Shown: positions 12,155 to 23,497 of the stretch, one piece after another
How positions within the stretch are numbered: the stretch's first letter is position 1
Layout of the letters: the number at the start of each line of letters is the position of its first letter
Source: Sphaerosporella brunnea
Taxonomy: Eukaryota > Ascomycota > Pezizomycetes > Pezizales > Pyronemataceae
Length of the DNA stretch: 60,934 nucleotides
Assembly (NCBI GenBank): GCA_008704415.1
Contig: VXIS01000295.1
Coordinates: forward strand, 1-60,934
Direction of reading: 5' to 3'
Notes under the pieces: generated by a model
The model's input: only the letters and a program-made list of their open reading frames with translations
Databases searched by the model: none
Told to the model about the DNA's origin: nothing
Position numbers and translations under genes: made by a program

Positions 12155-13320
12155 ACACGCCCCAGTGCCTTGCTGCTCTTCTCTCCCGCCACTATGCTTC
12201 CAAGCGTAACGTCACCCGATATACTGTCTACACGCACCACTGCTGCCGCCCGAGCATCGGCACTGACGATGGATCTTTAGGATAGCTTTCCCCCCCGCAT
12301 ACGGTCATCGCCATGCCGGCTCTCTCCCCCACCATGACTGCCGGAAACGTCGGCACGTGGCAGAAGTAGCCCGGAGATACAATCGTTCCCGGTGACGTGT
12401 TGATTGGAATTGAGGTGGACAAGGCGCAAATGGACTTCGAGTGCCAGGTTCTGGCCAAGATCCTGAAGCCTACCGGTGAGAAGGAGGTCGCCGTTGGAAA
12501 CGTACGCCGCTACAGGTATCTCGACGTCAATTCGCACGCTGACATGGTGTAGCCCATCGTTGCTAAGCCCGAGCCCGAGCCCGAAGCCAAGCTCGCCCTC
12601 GCCCCGGTCGTCGAGACTCCCGAGCCATGCGCAAGGTGATCGCTCAGCGCCTGACCGAGTCCAAGAACACTAACCCGCACTACTACGTGCAGAGCTCGCT
12701 CTCCGTCGGCAAGCTCCTCAAGCTGCGCCAGGCCCTCAACGCCTCCGCCAACGGAGAGTAGAAGCTGTCGGTCAACGGCTTCCTCATCAAGGCCGTTGCG
12801 GCTGCGCTGATGAAGGTTCCCCAGGTTCCGCGAGGCTGAGGGCATCATCAAGAAGTACTCCACTGCTGATATCCCTGTTGCCGTCGCCACTCCTGTCGGT
12901 CTGATGGCTACCATCGTACAGAATGCGCATGCGAAGGGTCTTGCTGCCATCTCCAAGGATGTCAAGTCCCTCGCTGCAAAGGCCCGTGACGGAAAGCTCA
13001 AGCCTGAGGCGTACCCGGGTGGAACTTTCACCATGGGCATGAACCCTGCCATTGAGCGGTTCGCTTCCATCATCAACCCCCCTCAGGCGGGTATCCTGGC
13101 CGTCGGCGCTGTCAAGAAGGTTCCCGTTGAGGGCAAGGGATGAACAGATCGTTTCTGGATCTTTCGACCACAGGTTTGTTCCCCCCACCCCCCCTCTTCC
13201 ACGATCTGCGAAGTGAACGGTGACCGATTTCTTTTCGCGGCTGTTGACGGCGCTGTCGGCGCTGAGTTCATGGGCGCTCTGAAGAAGCTTGTCGAGAACC
13301 CTCTCGAGCTGCTGCTGTAA
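12155..13320 (+). pseudogene. degenerate pyruvate dehydrogenase E2 (dihydrolipoyl acetyltransferase)
   Basis: Pieces of the mitochondrial E2 protein are present in order. They are a presequence end (LLSRHYASK), the lipoyl domain (MPALSPTMTAGNVGTWQK and [10 protein letters not shown] with the lipoyl lysine), then the catalytic domain ([49 protein letters not shown]) ending LVENPLELLL and TAA at 13,320. The gene is broken by in-frame TAG codons at 12,367 and 12,759, an extra C near 12,291 and another shift near 12,828. The stretch between lipoyl and catalytic domains is very short, so the E3-binding domain is missing. The intron splitting FDH from VDG is kept, so this is not a processed copy. 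A functional E2 gene must exist elsewhere. Confidence 0.8.
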
Positions 13321-13908
13321 GTTTGGTAGAGGGGTTGGGGGGGGGTGGATGTGTGATGATGAGCTTTCAATACCATAGACGACGGGTTTCGGGGAAAATT
13401 GTTTTGGGAGCTAGGAGCAGTTAACCAAGAATGTTGACTTTTAAGCTGCTGTCTGTTCCTTTTTTTTTTTTCCTCATTTCGGGGGACTGTATACATGTTC
13501 TGACCATTGTTTTTTTTTTTCTTTGTTGGCCTTTTTTTTTTCCCTTTTGGATGTGTATTTTTCTTTTTTTTTTTTTTTTTTTTTTCACAATGCGCGTGGT
13601 TGGCGGTGATTTTAGGTATGCGTGAAAGTAGATTCCCGTACACCGTATACTTTATATACGTGCCGTGTTTCAAATGAAGTGAGGCGAAGTGAACTGTGTG
13701 TGGGTTTGAGGTGAGGCGGTTGATCATATGCCAGGGCCGATCCATCCGTCCGTTGCGGGTTTGTCCGTCGAATCGAGAGCACAGCAGGAGATGCCGACAA
13801 CGTTGCAACACCATGACCAGCAACGAGCCACAGCAACAGCGACACCCAGAAAAACAGCGGGAGGAAAGGGATAAGGAAAGAAAAGAAAAAAATTGAACGT
13901 CTGTTAGC

Positions 13909-13940
<32 letters not shown>

Positions 13941-16450
13941 AGGGCAAACCGTAAAAACCTATGTACAGTTATTCAAAAATATCAACATGTGGGAATCACC
14001 GCCAGTGTATGGTGGAGGAGGAGGAAATCGCCTGCAAGTCTCACAAGTTGCACGAAAAGCGGGAAGCGCTCTCGTTGCTGCTTGGCTTTGATGCTCCATG
14101 AGTGAGTGCCATGCCGTGCTGCGATGTTGTCACGGTCCCTCAGGCTGACTAACCTTTCAGCCACACCGGACCTTGAAGTTTTTTTTTCTCCCCACTCACC
14201 CTCCCTCACTCCAGTCAGTCCTTGCGCACCGATCAGAGCCCCAGGCTGCAGAACCACCCCAGTGGTCGCAATAATCGGGCCGAGGTGTTGCGATCGCTTC
14301 TGTGGAGGTGCTCAAGGTAGGCGGCTGGCTGGGAATCGGCTGTTGTGGAATAGCGGGTTGCTGGCTGGGTGACGTCGATGTCGTACCATCAGTGTCGCCG
14401 CCACCGCCACCGCCACCGCCACCAGCCAGCGCCACCAGCATCGCTCTGTCTTCAGCCCCCGGGGCCTGTCCAGCAGTCTATCTTCTTCCTCAGATTTCCT
14501 CAAGAGCATTTATGCAGATAGCGAGCTTTCCTAGTAACTGGGTGGGTGTTTGGGGGGGTGGGATATCAAATGCCGGTTTCGAGATCACATGAGGTTTGGG
14601 CAGAAGTATACTGGAGTGCACCCTGCGGCAGATAAACGCTGGCACCTTTATCTACCATACCCAACGCACCAAACTTTATAGTGTATCGTATTATCTGTCC
14701 CCGGTAACAACGCAGTTGCGCAGCCTGAAAAGAGACCTCGCCATCCCCACTATCTCTGTTTTGAGTTTCTTCAAAGCCTCGACTGCTTGACTATGTGTGT
14801 GTATATATATATATACTTAAATATGTACTCGTACGTACAGTACACTTTTGCGGCGTTATTACCGGTAGAGTAGATGCGGATTACGAATGGCTCGGGGATT
14901 TTGGTGACTGGCCGTTGGCTTAAAGTTGTGCGGCACGGACCGCTGGATGGCATGTATCTACTATATGATTTCGCGGGGTAGTTACTGATAGTTCCCCGGG
15001 CACACCGCAGTTGTTTCCCGTCTGCAGTGCTGCTATGTAGCTAGTTACATCCAACCACGTTCGACCTCGGGTAATCCCGCTGGTGGTAAGCTGCATCTTG
15101 CTCACGGTGCCTATCTATCTGAGTGGGGGGGGGTTTGCCAAGTGACGGCTGCCAAGTGACGGCTGAGGGGATCGCAGAGCCGATTCCGCTGCAATCTCGA
15201 TGTGCGCTTGTTCATGGAGAAAAAGTGTCTCAGATGTTTTCTTTTTTAGATTTTTTTTTAGATTTTTTTTTTTATGATAGTTGGTGGTGTGGCTGTGTGG
15301 GCGCAACTTGCACATGCAATCGCGGGGAGTTGGAGATCGGCACGGGTCGCTATTGCACCGGCACGCACTCGAGGGATGCGGCTGGTGACAAATAACCAGA
15401 GGTGCAGCACGGACATATCCGCAGTGTCCATCTACATGCTAGCCGCCTCGACAGCGCTGCAGTTCCCACATTCCAGCTGCAAAAGTCCTGGATTTGCAAA
15501 AGAGCGGGCAGCCACCAATCTCGAAAAAGAGAGCAGCAGCAGCCAGCTGCACCGTCCTATCGCCGACGTCATCCGTGGGCAGTCGCACGAAAGAGTGGAG
15601 ACCTGCGCGTGTGCAACGTCATGACCGTTCGAACGTTCGAGGTCGTGGAGCCAGCACCGTCAGTTGGTCAGCATGCCTTTCGACTGCTCCACGGCCAGCA
15701 AAAGCGGTGGTTGGGGATCCGAGTGCCTTCTCGAATTGTCTGCTGCAGGGAATAGGCATCGAGCAACCGAGTCGCGAATCCGATGTCGATACCCGCCGGA
15801 GCTCTGATCCGCGCAAGCTAAAAAGAAAGAAAAAAGACAGACAGGCAGAGAGCCAACAGCGGACAAAAGCTGCCGAAACGGATCGCAGTCCTGGGCGGAG
15901 CAGCCAGCCGCCCAGACCCTCAATTCGCCCCCAATTCGCTTCCCGGTGGCCCTACATGCAGGATGTAATTCGTGATGCTGATGCGTGATGCACGGTACCT
16001 CCCAAAGCTTGGCCCTCGAACATGTGCAGTGTGCATTTGGCTGCTTCGATAATTCGGATTCTGACCCGCTCCATAGCCATCCTTCTCGCCATCAGATCCT
16101 GCCCTCCCGTCCGTCTTTGCCTTGTCTGGTGGCCCCTTTGAACGTCCCGACGTCCGTCCCCCCCCCCCCCCCCCACGTTTCTCTCTTTTTGCTCCTGATG
16201 CCCGGAACATCCGTACCCGCATCTCCTCACTCGCCGGCGGTTTGAACAGTGATTCCGGGCCACCACCACCAGCACAACCATCTCGATCAACACCAGCTCC
16301 ACCTCACCCACCACCACCGCCACCACCGAGAGCAACAACTGAGCACTATCTTCGACAATTCCTCGGTCTTCCTACCTCGCCGGTAGCGATCCGTTGTTCC
16401 TCCAGTCCCGTGCCCCCCCCCCCCCCGCAACGCATATATCGTGAGGTGCC
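13321..16450. other. long intergenic region with simple repeats
   Basis: No gene is supported across 3.1 kb. It holds many T or A homopolymers (13,460-13,585), an ATTG/TTGA tetranucleotide run (13,907-13,941), a GCCACC run (14,397-14,422), a TA run (14,804-14,814) and two long C tracts (16,161-16,174 and 16,412-16,425). Minus-strand frames at 13,083-13,910 and 15,952-16,338 are low-complexity artefacts of these tracts. The last part is the promoter and 5' UTR of the histidine kinase gene. Confidence 0.5.
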
Positions 16451-16521
16451 ATGAAGATCAGTTTGAAGTATCAGTTGTGTGTATGCAAGCAAGATCCCAC
16501 CCCCCCCCCCCCCCGCAACGC
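16412..16521. repeat. duplicated C-tract with GCAACGCA
   Basis: A run of C followed by GCAACGCA occurs at 16,412-16,433 and again at 16,499-16,521. The first lies in the 5' leader of the histidine kinase gene and the second inside its proposed intron 1. The tract lengths may be unreliable. Confidence 0.6.
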
Positions 16522-19500
16522 ACATCCCCGTCACCTCACCGACCGCAGGCGGACAGTAAAGAGTAACAATCGACGCTTTACATGTGTCCATTCATCTACT
16601 TTAATTTGTCGGTCGCGTGGATTGTGTCTCGCTGACGTTGCACCTTTGTTGCTTGTAGGGATTGATTAGTTTAGCGGCCGGTTTTTCGGTTGGCCTGCTG
16701 GCTATCGTGACGGTCAGTGAATTCCCTTGCCCCACTGCCATTGGGTGGATCCGCAGCTGCTGTCGCGGCACATGAGCCGTCAACTGAACGTTAGCACGAG
16801 CTGACCCACAGTTCGGCGCTGTTACTTTTTTTAGTGGTACTATAGTAATAATCTCGTGTCGGATTTGCGGTCATCGCGCCTCGAGGTTATCGCGGCACTC
16901 AAGTCGAAGGAATTGACGCAGACGCTGTTGGTATACGCGACCACCGCCAGAAGCCTCGCCGCCCGCGCCAGCATCGCCAATGCTCTGGTCATCCCAGAAT
17001 CTCATCCAGACTTCGTGAAGAACTGGACCGCGGTTGCGAGCTCGTTTAGCCTGCTGCTGTCCACCTATCCCGACGTTCTGTATGTCTCGGTTCAGAACAA
17101 AACACTCGATAGGTGCTACTTAAACATCACCACCATCGAGGGCCAGCAGACCTTGAACGCCTCGTATAACATTTCGGATGGGATACTGGACAGTATTAAC
17201 GAAACTGCCGCGTATAATGCCCTGGCTGGTGCTCCGGAACAGCTTACAACGCTGATTCCCTCGGAAGATCGACAAGGCCTTCAACCAAGCGACATCAACG
17301 GCGATGGCGTGTTTCTGGGGCCCGTGTCGTTTAACGCCACCGGAAGCCAGACCCCAACTTATGTTGCTTCTATGACTGTGCCCGTCTATAATAATACCAC
17401 CGCGGTACCATCGGCGAGGAACACGCTGGGTTACATGACTGTGGTGTTCAACATCCATTCGATGCTGGACGTCACTCAGGACATTCAGGGGCTGGGAGAT
17501 ACGGGGCAAGTGGTTCTGTTGGGGCCGGAGAACCACCTGAACAGGTGGAACAACTCTACTGGCGGTTTTGCCATCGACGGAAACAAGGATAGCTATCAAT
17601 ATCTCCTCCCGCCTTCCAGGACGCCGTGGCTATTCAGCGTAAAACAGCAAGTCAATCGGTTCCCGGTGGTTGCAGGAGCGTGGCGCCATTCGAAAGGAAA
17701 CGGTGACTATAGCGGAGTTACGCTCGAAACGAAGGATGCGTTCGGCACAAAGGTTTCCGTTGGGTACGCAACGGTAGCTTTCGATGCAACAAACTCATCT
17801 TTCCTGCTACTAGTCGAGCAGGCACATTCAGAAACATTTGAGCCGATGTATAGGCTACGTCGGATCGTGATTGGATGTGTCTTCGGAACTGTTGGCCTCA
17901 TACTGGTAATTCCTTCCCAAATGCCTTCTCGGCGATTTCTAATAATCTTCAGATCTTCACGTTCCCTGCCGCCCACTTCGCTGTGAGGCCGATCCGCCGA
18001 TTGCACGAGGCTACGAAGTTATGCGGACGTCCGCCGGAGTACCGTGAAGAACCGAAGAGACGCCCGTGGTGGTCTCCGATGCGGGTTTTCGGTGATAAGC
18101 CGGGATGGCGGGATGATGCCAGCATATCTGGGTCTAGTCAAAATTCCTCTGGACGCCGCGATAATTTCCGGATTCCACAGAAAGTGCTGGTGGACAGGCA
18201 TTTCATTACCGATGAATTGACTTCACTGGTCGGAACCTTCAACGCGATGACGGACGAGCTACTGGGACAATATGAAATGTTGGAGGAAAAGGTCCGCGAT
18301 CGGACGGAACAGCTGCAGCAGCAAACGGTTCTTGCTGAATCCGCGAACGAGGCGAAGACTATGTTCATCGCTAACGTGTCTCACGAACTTCGGACACCAC
18401 TCAACGGAATTCTGGGAATGTGCTCGTTGGTGTTGGAAGAGGGAAACCTCCCGGCTAATACTCGGGAGAACCTCGAAGTTGTCTTCAAGAGTGGACAGCT
18501 TCTTCTACACCTTTTGACCGATCTGATTACATTCTCGAGGAACCAGATGTGGGGTGCGCAAGTGCAGCTGGAAAATGGACCATTCAGAATCCGCGACTTT
18601 ATCGCACAAGTTATGGCGCTGTTTGGGAACCAGGCCAAGGACAAGAACATTGAACTAACATGCGAAGTGGTCCCCTCCGATGGTCTGGATTTCGTGTTGA
18701 TTGGGGATCTGAACCGCATCCTGCAAGTAGTGATCAACCTCATTTCGAATTCGCTCAAATTCACCAAGGAAGGAGGATCAATCGAGCTGGTGGTTGTCTT
18801 GGAATCAATTCCGAATGCGGAATCTGTGGATATTACACCTTACAGCGACATCGCCGACAAGCCGGACTACCTTTCTGCCCCGATCTTTTTCAAGGATTTG
18901 CCGTCAAACTTCGCCTCTACAACCGAGGCCACGCCATCGCATTCCAGCCCTTCTAGTCCAGGCACTGGAAGCCAGACAAAGCCCACGCGCCCTCCGCTTT
19001 TTACCCGCTGTTCCACTATCTCTGGTGTGGCGAACACCGAGACCGAGATCACGAAGACTTTCCTTAATCGCTCGAAAAAGCTACTCAACCCCGAAACTGC
19101 GGCTGATCCCCCTTCTCGGGGACCATCGAGGCCGACTTCACCGGGCAGCAGCGACAAGTCAACTCACATGGTAGAATTCCGTGTGATCGACACCGGCCCC
19201 GGTGTGCCAGAGCACATGCAGCAGAAGATCTTCGAGCCGTTTGTGCAGGCGGATGTCGGATTGTCGCGGAAATACGGCGGTACGGGTCTTGGCCTTAGTA
19301 TTTGCCAGCAGTTGGCGAAGCTCATGGGTGGTGACATCCACCTGAAGAGTTTTGAGGGCGCTGGTAGCACTTTTACTCTCCGGATCCCAATGCATTTCTC
19401 GGCGCAGTCTTTGTCCGTCGTGTGCTCGAGCGAGCAGCAATACTCGCGGCCCATATCGTTAAGTAAACGCAGCGCTCACACCACCGCTACTAGGAGTATG

Positions 19501-20331
19501 AGTGCATTTTCCGGACCGGCCTTCAGTGGGCGCAGCGGTAATGACAGTGCGCAACCGGGCCAGGACGGAAATCTGAGACTGGTGGGTCTTAGTCAGCCCT
19601 TCTTTGTCCCCAGCCGTGCGGAGAGTGAAGCGGACTTCGAGTTGGCTGATGATTCCCCGCCGCCGCACCATGAAAACCGCGGAAAGGGTGTCGAGCTGCC
19701 TTCTCCACCCCCGATGACGCCGGTCACGGAGGTTACTACCCCGGGAACTGTGGTGCCGACGAGGAAAGACAGCCCACCGCCACCACTGCCCCAGGATGGG
19801 CAGGCTGACATGGTTCCACACAAGGAAAAGGCACCGGAGGAGGACGAACAGCAGGGAGCGTCCCAGGAGGACATGACGATCCGCGTACTCGTGGTTGAAG
19901 ACAACAAGATCAACCAGAAGCTGGTGGTTAAGGTGTTGCAGCTTGAGAAGGTCAACGAGATTACGGTTGCGGAGGATGGCGTGGAAGCTGTGAAACGAGT
20001 GCAGGAGATCATGGCAGAAGACAAACGGTTCGACATTATCTTCATGGATATTCAGGTGCGTTCCCCTTAAATCTCTCCATGTCCAGATGTGGCTAACAGA
20101 TGGCGACAGATGCCGAACATGGACGGTCTAGAAGCCACTCGTCAGATCCGCGCGCTCGGATACCATGCACCTATCGTCGCACTCACCGCATTTGCGGACG
20201 AGAGCAACATCAAGGGCTGCTATGAGAGTGGAATGGATTGCTTTCTCTCCAAACCCATTAAGAGGCCGCAGATCAAGCAGATGGTGGGAACTTACTGCCC
20301 GGGAAAGATCGAGGCCGGTGCCAGCAGTTGA
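16451..20331 (+). CDS. Sln1-like hybrid histidine kinase, 1159 aa, five exons
   Basis: Exons are 16451-16480, 16659-16712, 16835-17905, 17953-20055 and 20110-20331; all junctions are phase 0 and the total is 1160 codons. Exons 1-2 give MKISLKYQLC plus GLISLAAGFSVGLLAIVT, the first membrane helix, as expected for an osmosensor of the Sln1 group. Residues about 30-370 form an extracellular sensor with several N-x-T/S sites, followed by a second helix (IVIGCVFGTVGLIL) and a HAMP-type linker ending in a coiled coil. The H-box ANVSHELRTPLNG has the phospho-accepting His529; N-box NLISNSLKFT, G1 DTGPGVPE and G2 GGTGLGLS follow. A proline-rich linker of about 150 residues leads to a receiver domain with VEDNKINQ, Asp1084 in FMDIQMPNMDG and the lysine of LSKP. 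Exon 1 is inferred from splice logic and the family N-terminus. Likely role: membrane sensor feeding an HPt/Hog1-type relay. Confidence 0.9.
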
Positions 20332-21887
20332 TTTCTTACTATATACTTGATACCGCAATCTTGATGCTTTTTCCTTGACGCTTTCTTTTTTTTTTTTTTT
20401 TTTCGCGTTCCTTGCTTTTTTTGGGTTCTTGTAAATAAATACATCATAGCATATACCCTGGGAATTTTTTTCTTTCTTTTTCTCTTCCCTTTTTGCTTTT
20501 ATTACCGAGATCATTTTTGGGTACGATGCGACTTTTGCTGTTTGCTTTTTGATACTGGCGGGAGTTTGAAAAAAAAATTTGCTCTGCCGTTTTTGTGGCG
20601 AGCAACGGATTGTTTGGGAGCATACATGGGATTTTTGATTTTTTTTTGATTTTGCCATTACTTGGTGGGACGGGGGATGTGTGGGCAATGTGTAACTATA
20701 AAGCACGTAGTTGAATTGGGGAGTTCTTGTGATTGTACGTTGAGCTGGCCATAGTCATGGAAGATCACGTCGTGGGTGGGTGGGAAGAAGGTCATTTTGG
20801 AATCTGGGTGTCGTTTTTGGTTGGGAGGACTGTGCTGTAGTCATGGTTAATCAATTGCAGCTTGTTTTTTTTTTTTTGATTTTTTTTTTATTGCGGAAAG
20901 AATGCGGGTGATGTAGAGAGGAGGGGAATTACGGAATTACTCCACTTGAGGAAAATAGCGCCGAATTTGAGGGCGCAGATAGAGAGCCGGACGACTTTGC
21001 GGCCAGACGTGAGTTATATGACAGGCTGTGATTATTTTTCGTGGTACCTATACCGGTAGTTCCGAAAATGCCACAAAAAAAAAAATGCCACAAAAAAAAA
21101 ACCCCCCGTTTTTCCGTGGACATTTTTTAGACGCGGTAAGGAAACGCTGTTGTTGTTGTTGTTGTAGGCCCATCTTCTCCCAAAAGTGTCATGCATGCTC
21201 CAAGAATCATACTGAGCAGCAGCCGCAGCAGCTCTCTGGCGAAAGATCAAAGGGGTAACAGGCGGGGAGGACGGAAAAGAAGGGTGGGATATAAGACTCC
21301 TACGCCTATCAAGAAAAATACTGGCGGACACGCGCTGCACAGAAGCTGTTCTTGCTTTCCTAGGTAGCACCACTCAGATTGGCAAGTGGCCGGAGAGACC
21401 ACAAAAAACGATCGCGCGGGCCTGTACCTCTCCTTCTTCTTCTTCTTCTTCTTCTTCTCCTCTCCTCTTTGTTACTTGTTTTTTTTTCTTTAGTGTGCGT
21501 CATGAATTTCCTTGGTGCGAGTCTCATCATCATCATCACAAGTCACAAGTCACGCCCGTCTGTGGACACCTGAGGTCTAAGGGTAGACTTTTCGTGTATA
21601 GCCATATGTCGTGGCCGCAAGCGGCCGAATACTTCATGGTTAAAACAAACAAAAAGCAGCAGCAGCAGCAGGCTGGCCTTGTGATCACGTGTGTGTACGC
21701 AGCAACGGATTGACGAGAATAAGGCGCCAAAAGGCAAGAGCAAACTTGTAGCAATATGTGGGCCGCAAGTATGGAGAGTGTGGTCTTTTATGCTTGAAAG
21801 CATTCTTGAGGGTTTGGCGGGGAGAGCACCGTATCTGGACTAACTGACGAACTTGTTGCGTTTTTTTCTCCGAGTTTGGTTTTGCGA

Positions 21888-21930
<43 letters not shown>

Positions 21931-23497
21931 TTGGTGGTGACGATGTTGCGCTGGTGGGGAAGTGTTGTTGTCGGGCTGGGATGTTGGCTGTTGGGCTTTG
22001 GGAAAAGCCCGGCTTTTTGGAAGAGGTAGCCTGGCTGGCTGTTGGCAACGCTGCCTGTGGTTGATCGCGATGATGATGATGATGATGATGATCGAGGGGT
22101 TCCAAGTGATAGTTACAGCAATGAGCTGGCATTTTGGTGCATGCGGCACACTGTAGGCCCTAAACTCCTGTGCTTTTTTTGCTATCTAGTAATTCAGTTT
22201 CGCCTCCCCCCCGATCATATTCACGTTTATAACATGCACATGGTCATATAAGCATTTTTCCAAAACACCCCTTCCTTGCTAAGCTATGTACAGCAAGCTT
22301 TTCGGCATCCAGCAGTGAGCTGGTTCGTGGTGTAGAGTGGAGTCTGCCCGCCAATCGGGATGTTTCTGTCACGCCGGCTTTGTGTCCTTTGCAATTGGCG
22401 GCCCCGTGTAATGGAGACGTACCCAGACGTTGGTTACGATTTGGGGCTGCTGGAGCAGGCGGAAATGGTGATGGAAAGCGACAGACACACTTGCTCTAGA
22501 GTATCGCAGCACGCATCATCCGAACGATGCGAGGGAGTCATGCATCGTGATTCGGCTAGGCCTTTTTTTTTTTGCGCGCGCGCGCGGTTAGGGACTGCGA
22601 ATGCTGCAAGCGCGCGTGGGCAACGTCAACAAAGTAGGGCAAGGTCTACCCCTACGTACCAAGCCAGGATCGACAAGCAATGGGTCATCATGTGATCGAC
22701 GGCATGCAGGGAAACTACAGCATGAGGCCGGCGATGTTAATTGTCATGAAAGAAGGGGTTTTGCACAGGTATAACTCGAGTTCGGTAAGGCATCCTAGGA
22801 TCGGGCTGAGGGAAATAAGGAGGAGGTGTGCGAAGGAAGGCTGGAGAAGGTTGAGCGCGGAAATGCAAGGGGAGGCTAAAAGGAGGACGATTACTCAGGG
22901 GCACTCTAACCACATGCAACCAAACCCGGCCCTGCATCAGACCCCACATTAGGTATGTAGCTCCTCTGATTGGGGAAACGCACGCTCTCTCTTTCCACAG
23001 CTTTTTTTTCTTTTTCTTTCTTTTTTTTTTAGCGTTAGCGCGTGTTGCCATTTTGTTTTTCCATGGCTTGGCGGTGACGCTCCAAACCGCCTTTGCTCCT
23101 TTGGCTTCCATCATCGTACCGATCTCCCCAGCAGCCTTCCCCAAAAGCAGAAAAGCGTCTCTAAGCCTCATCCTGCCCACACACACACACCAACCCAACA
23201 ACCGCTCTTCCTCCCACAGCAAAGCAAAATCCAAACCCTTACCCGGCCCGCCAATCCTCTAACCCCAAATCCAACCATCAGCGTTCTCCCGTCGTCTCCT
23301 CTTCTATCATCGATCGACTCGAGAACAAATCTTAACTGCCCCCCCCCCACAAAAAACCCATTCCGCACACCTCGTCCCGTCGTCTGACCCCCCCCCCCCA
23401 AAAGAGTCTCGCCGCTTACCCGCCGCGAAATTTATCGACACCGCTCTGTTACACGCTACCTCAGTGGAACTCAACGACCACAAAAATTCCTACCACG
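20332..23497. other. intergenic region with microsatellites
   Basis: No gene is seen between the histidine kinase and the GYF gene. The first 550 bases are T-rich (3' UTR of the kinase). Microsatellites include GTT (21,147-21,164), CTT (21,430-21,459), CAG (21,656-21,672), CTGG/GGCT (21,886-21,930, about 11 units) and GAT (22,068-22,091). A GGCTGTTGGCAACGCTG-like stretch at about 22,036-22,053 resembles a decayed MITE end. The final 500 bases are CT-rich, a usual feature of fungal promoters, and belong to the GYF gene. Confidence 0.5.
21553..21656 (+). repeat. A-tailed dispersed repeat, copy 2
   Basis: Begins CGCCCGTCTGTGGACA, contains TGGCCGCAAGCGGCCGAATA and ends GGTTAAAACAAACAAAAAG. It aligns over about 100 bp with the copy at 31,930-32,027 and over its last 45 bp with the copy at 11,818. 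Confidence 0.65.

Noticed and set aside
13083..13910. 275-aa minus-strand frame
   Set aside because: Runs through long T tracts (poly-Lys) and the antisense of the E2 pseudogene; no domain.
21886..21930. CTGG tetranucleotide array considered as a CRISPR-like or minisatellite system
   Set aside because: Uniform 4-bp unit without spacers; an ordinary microsatellite.
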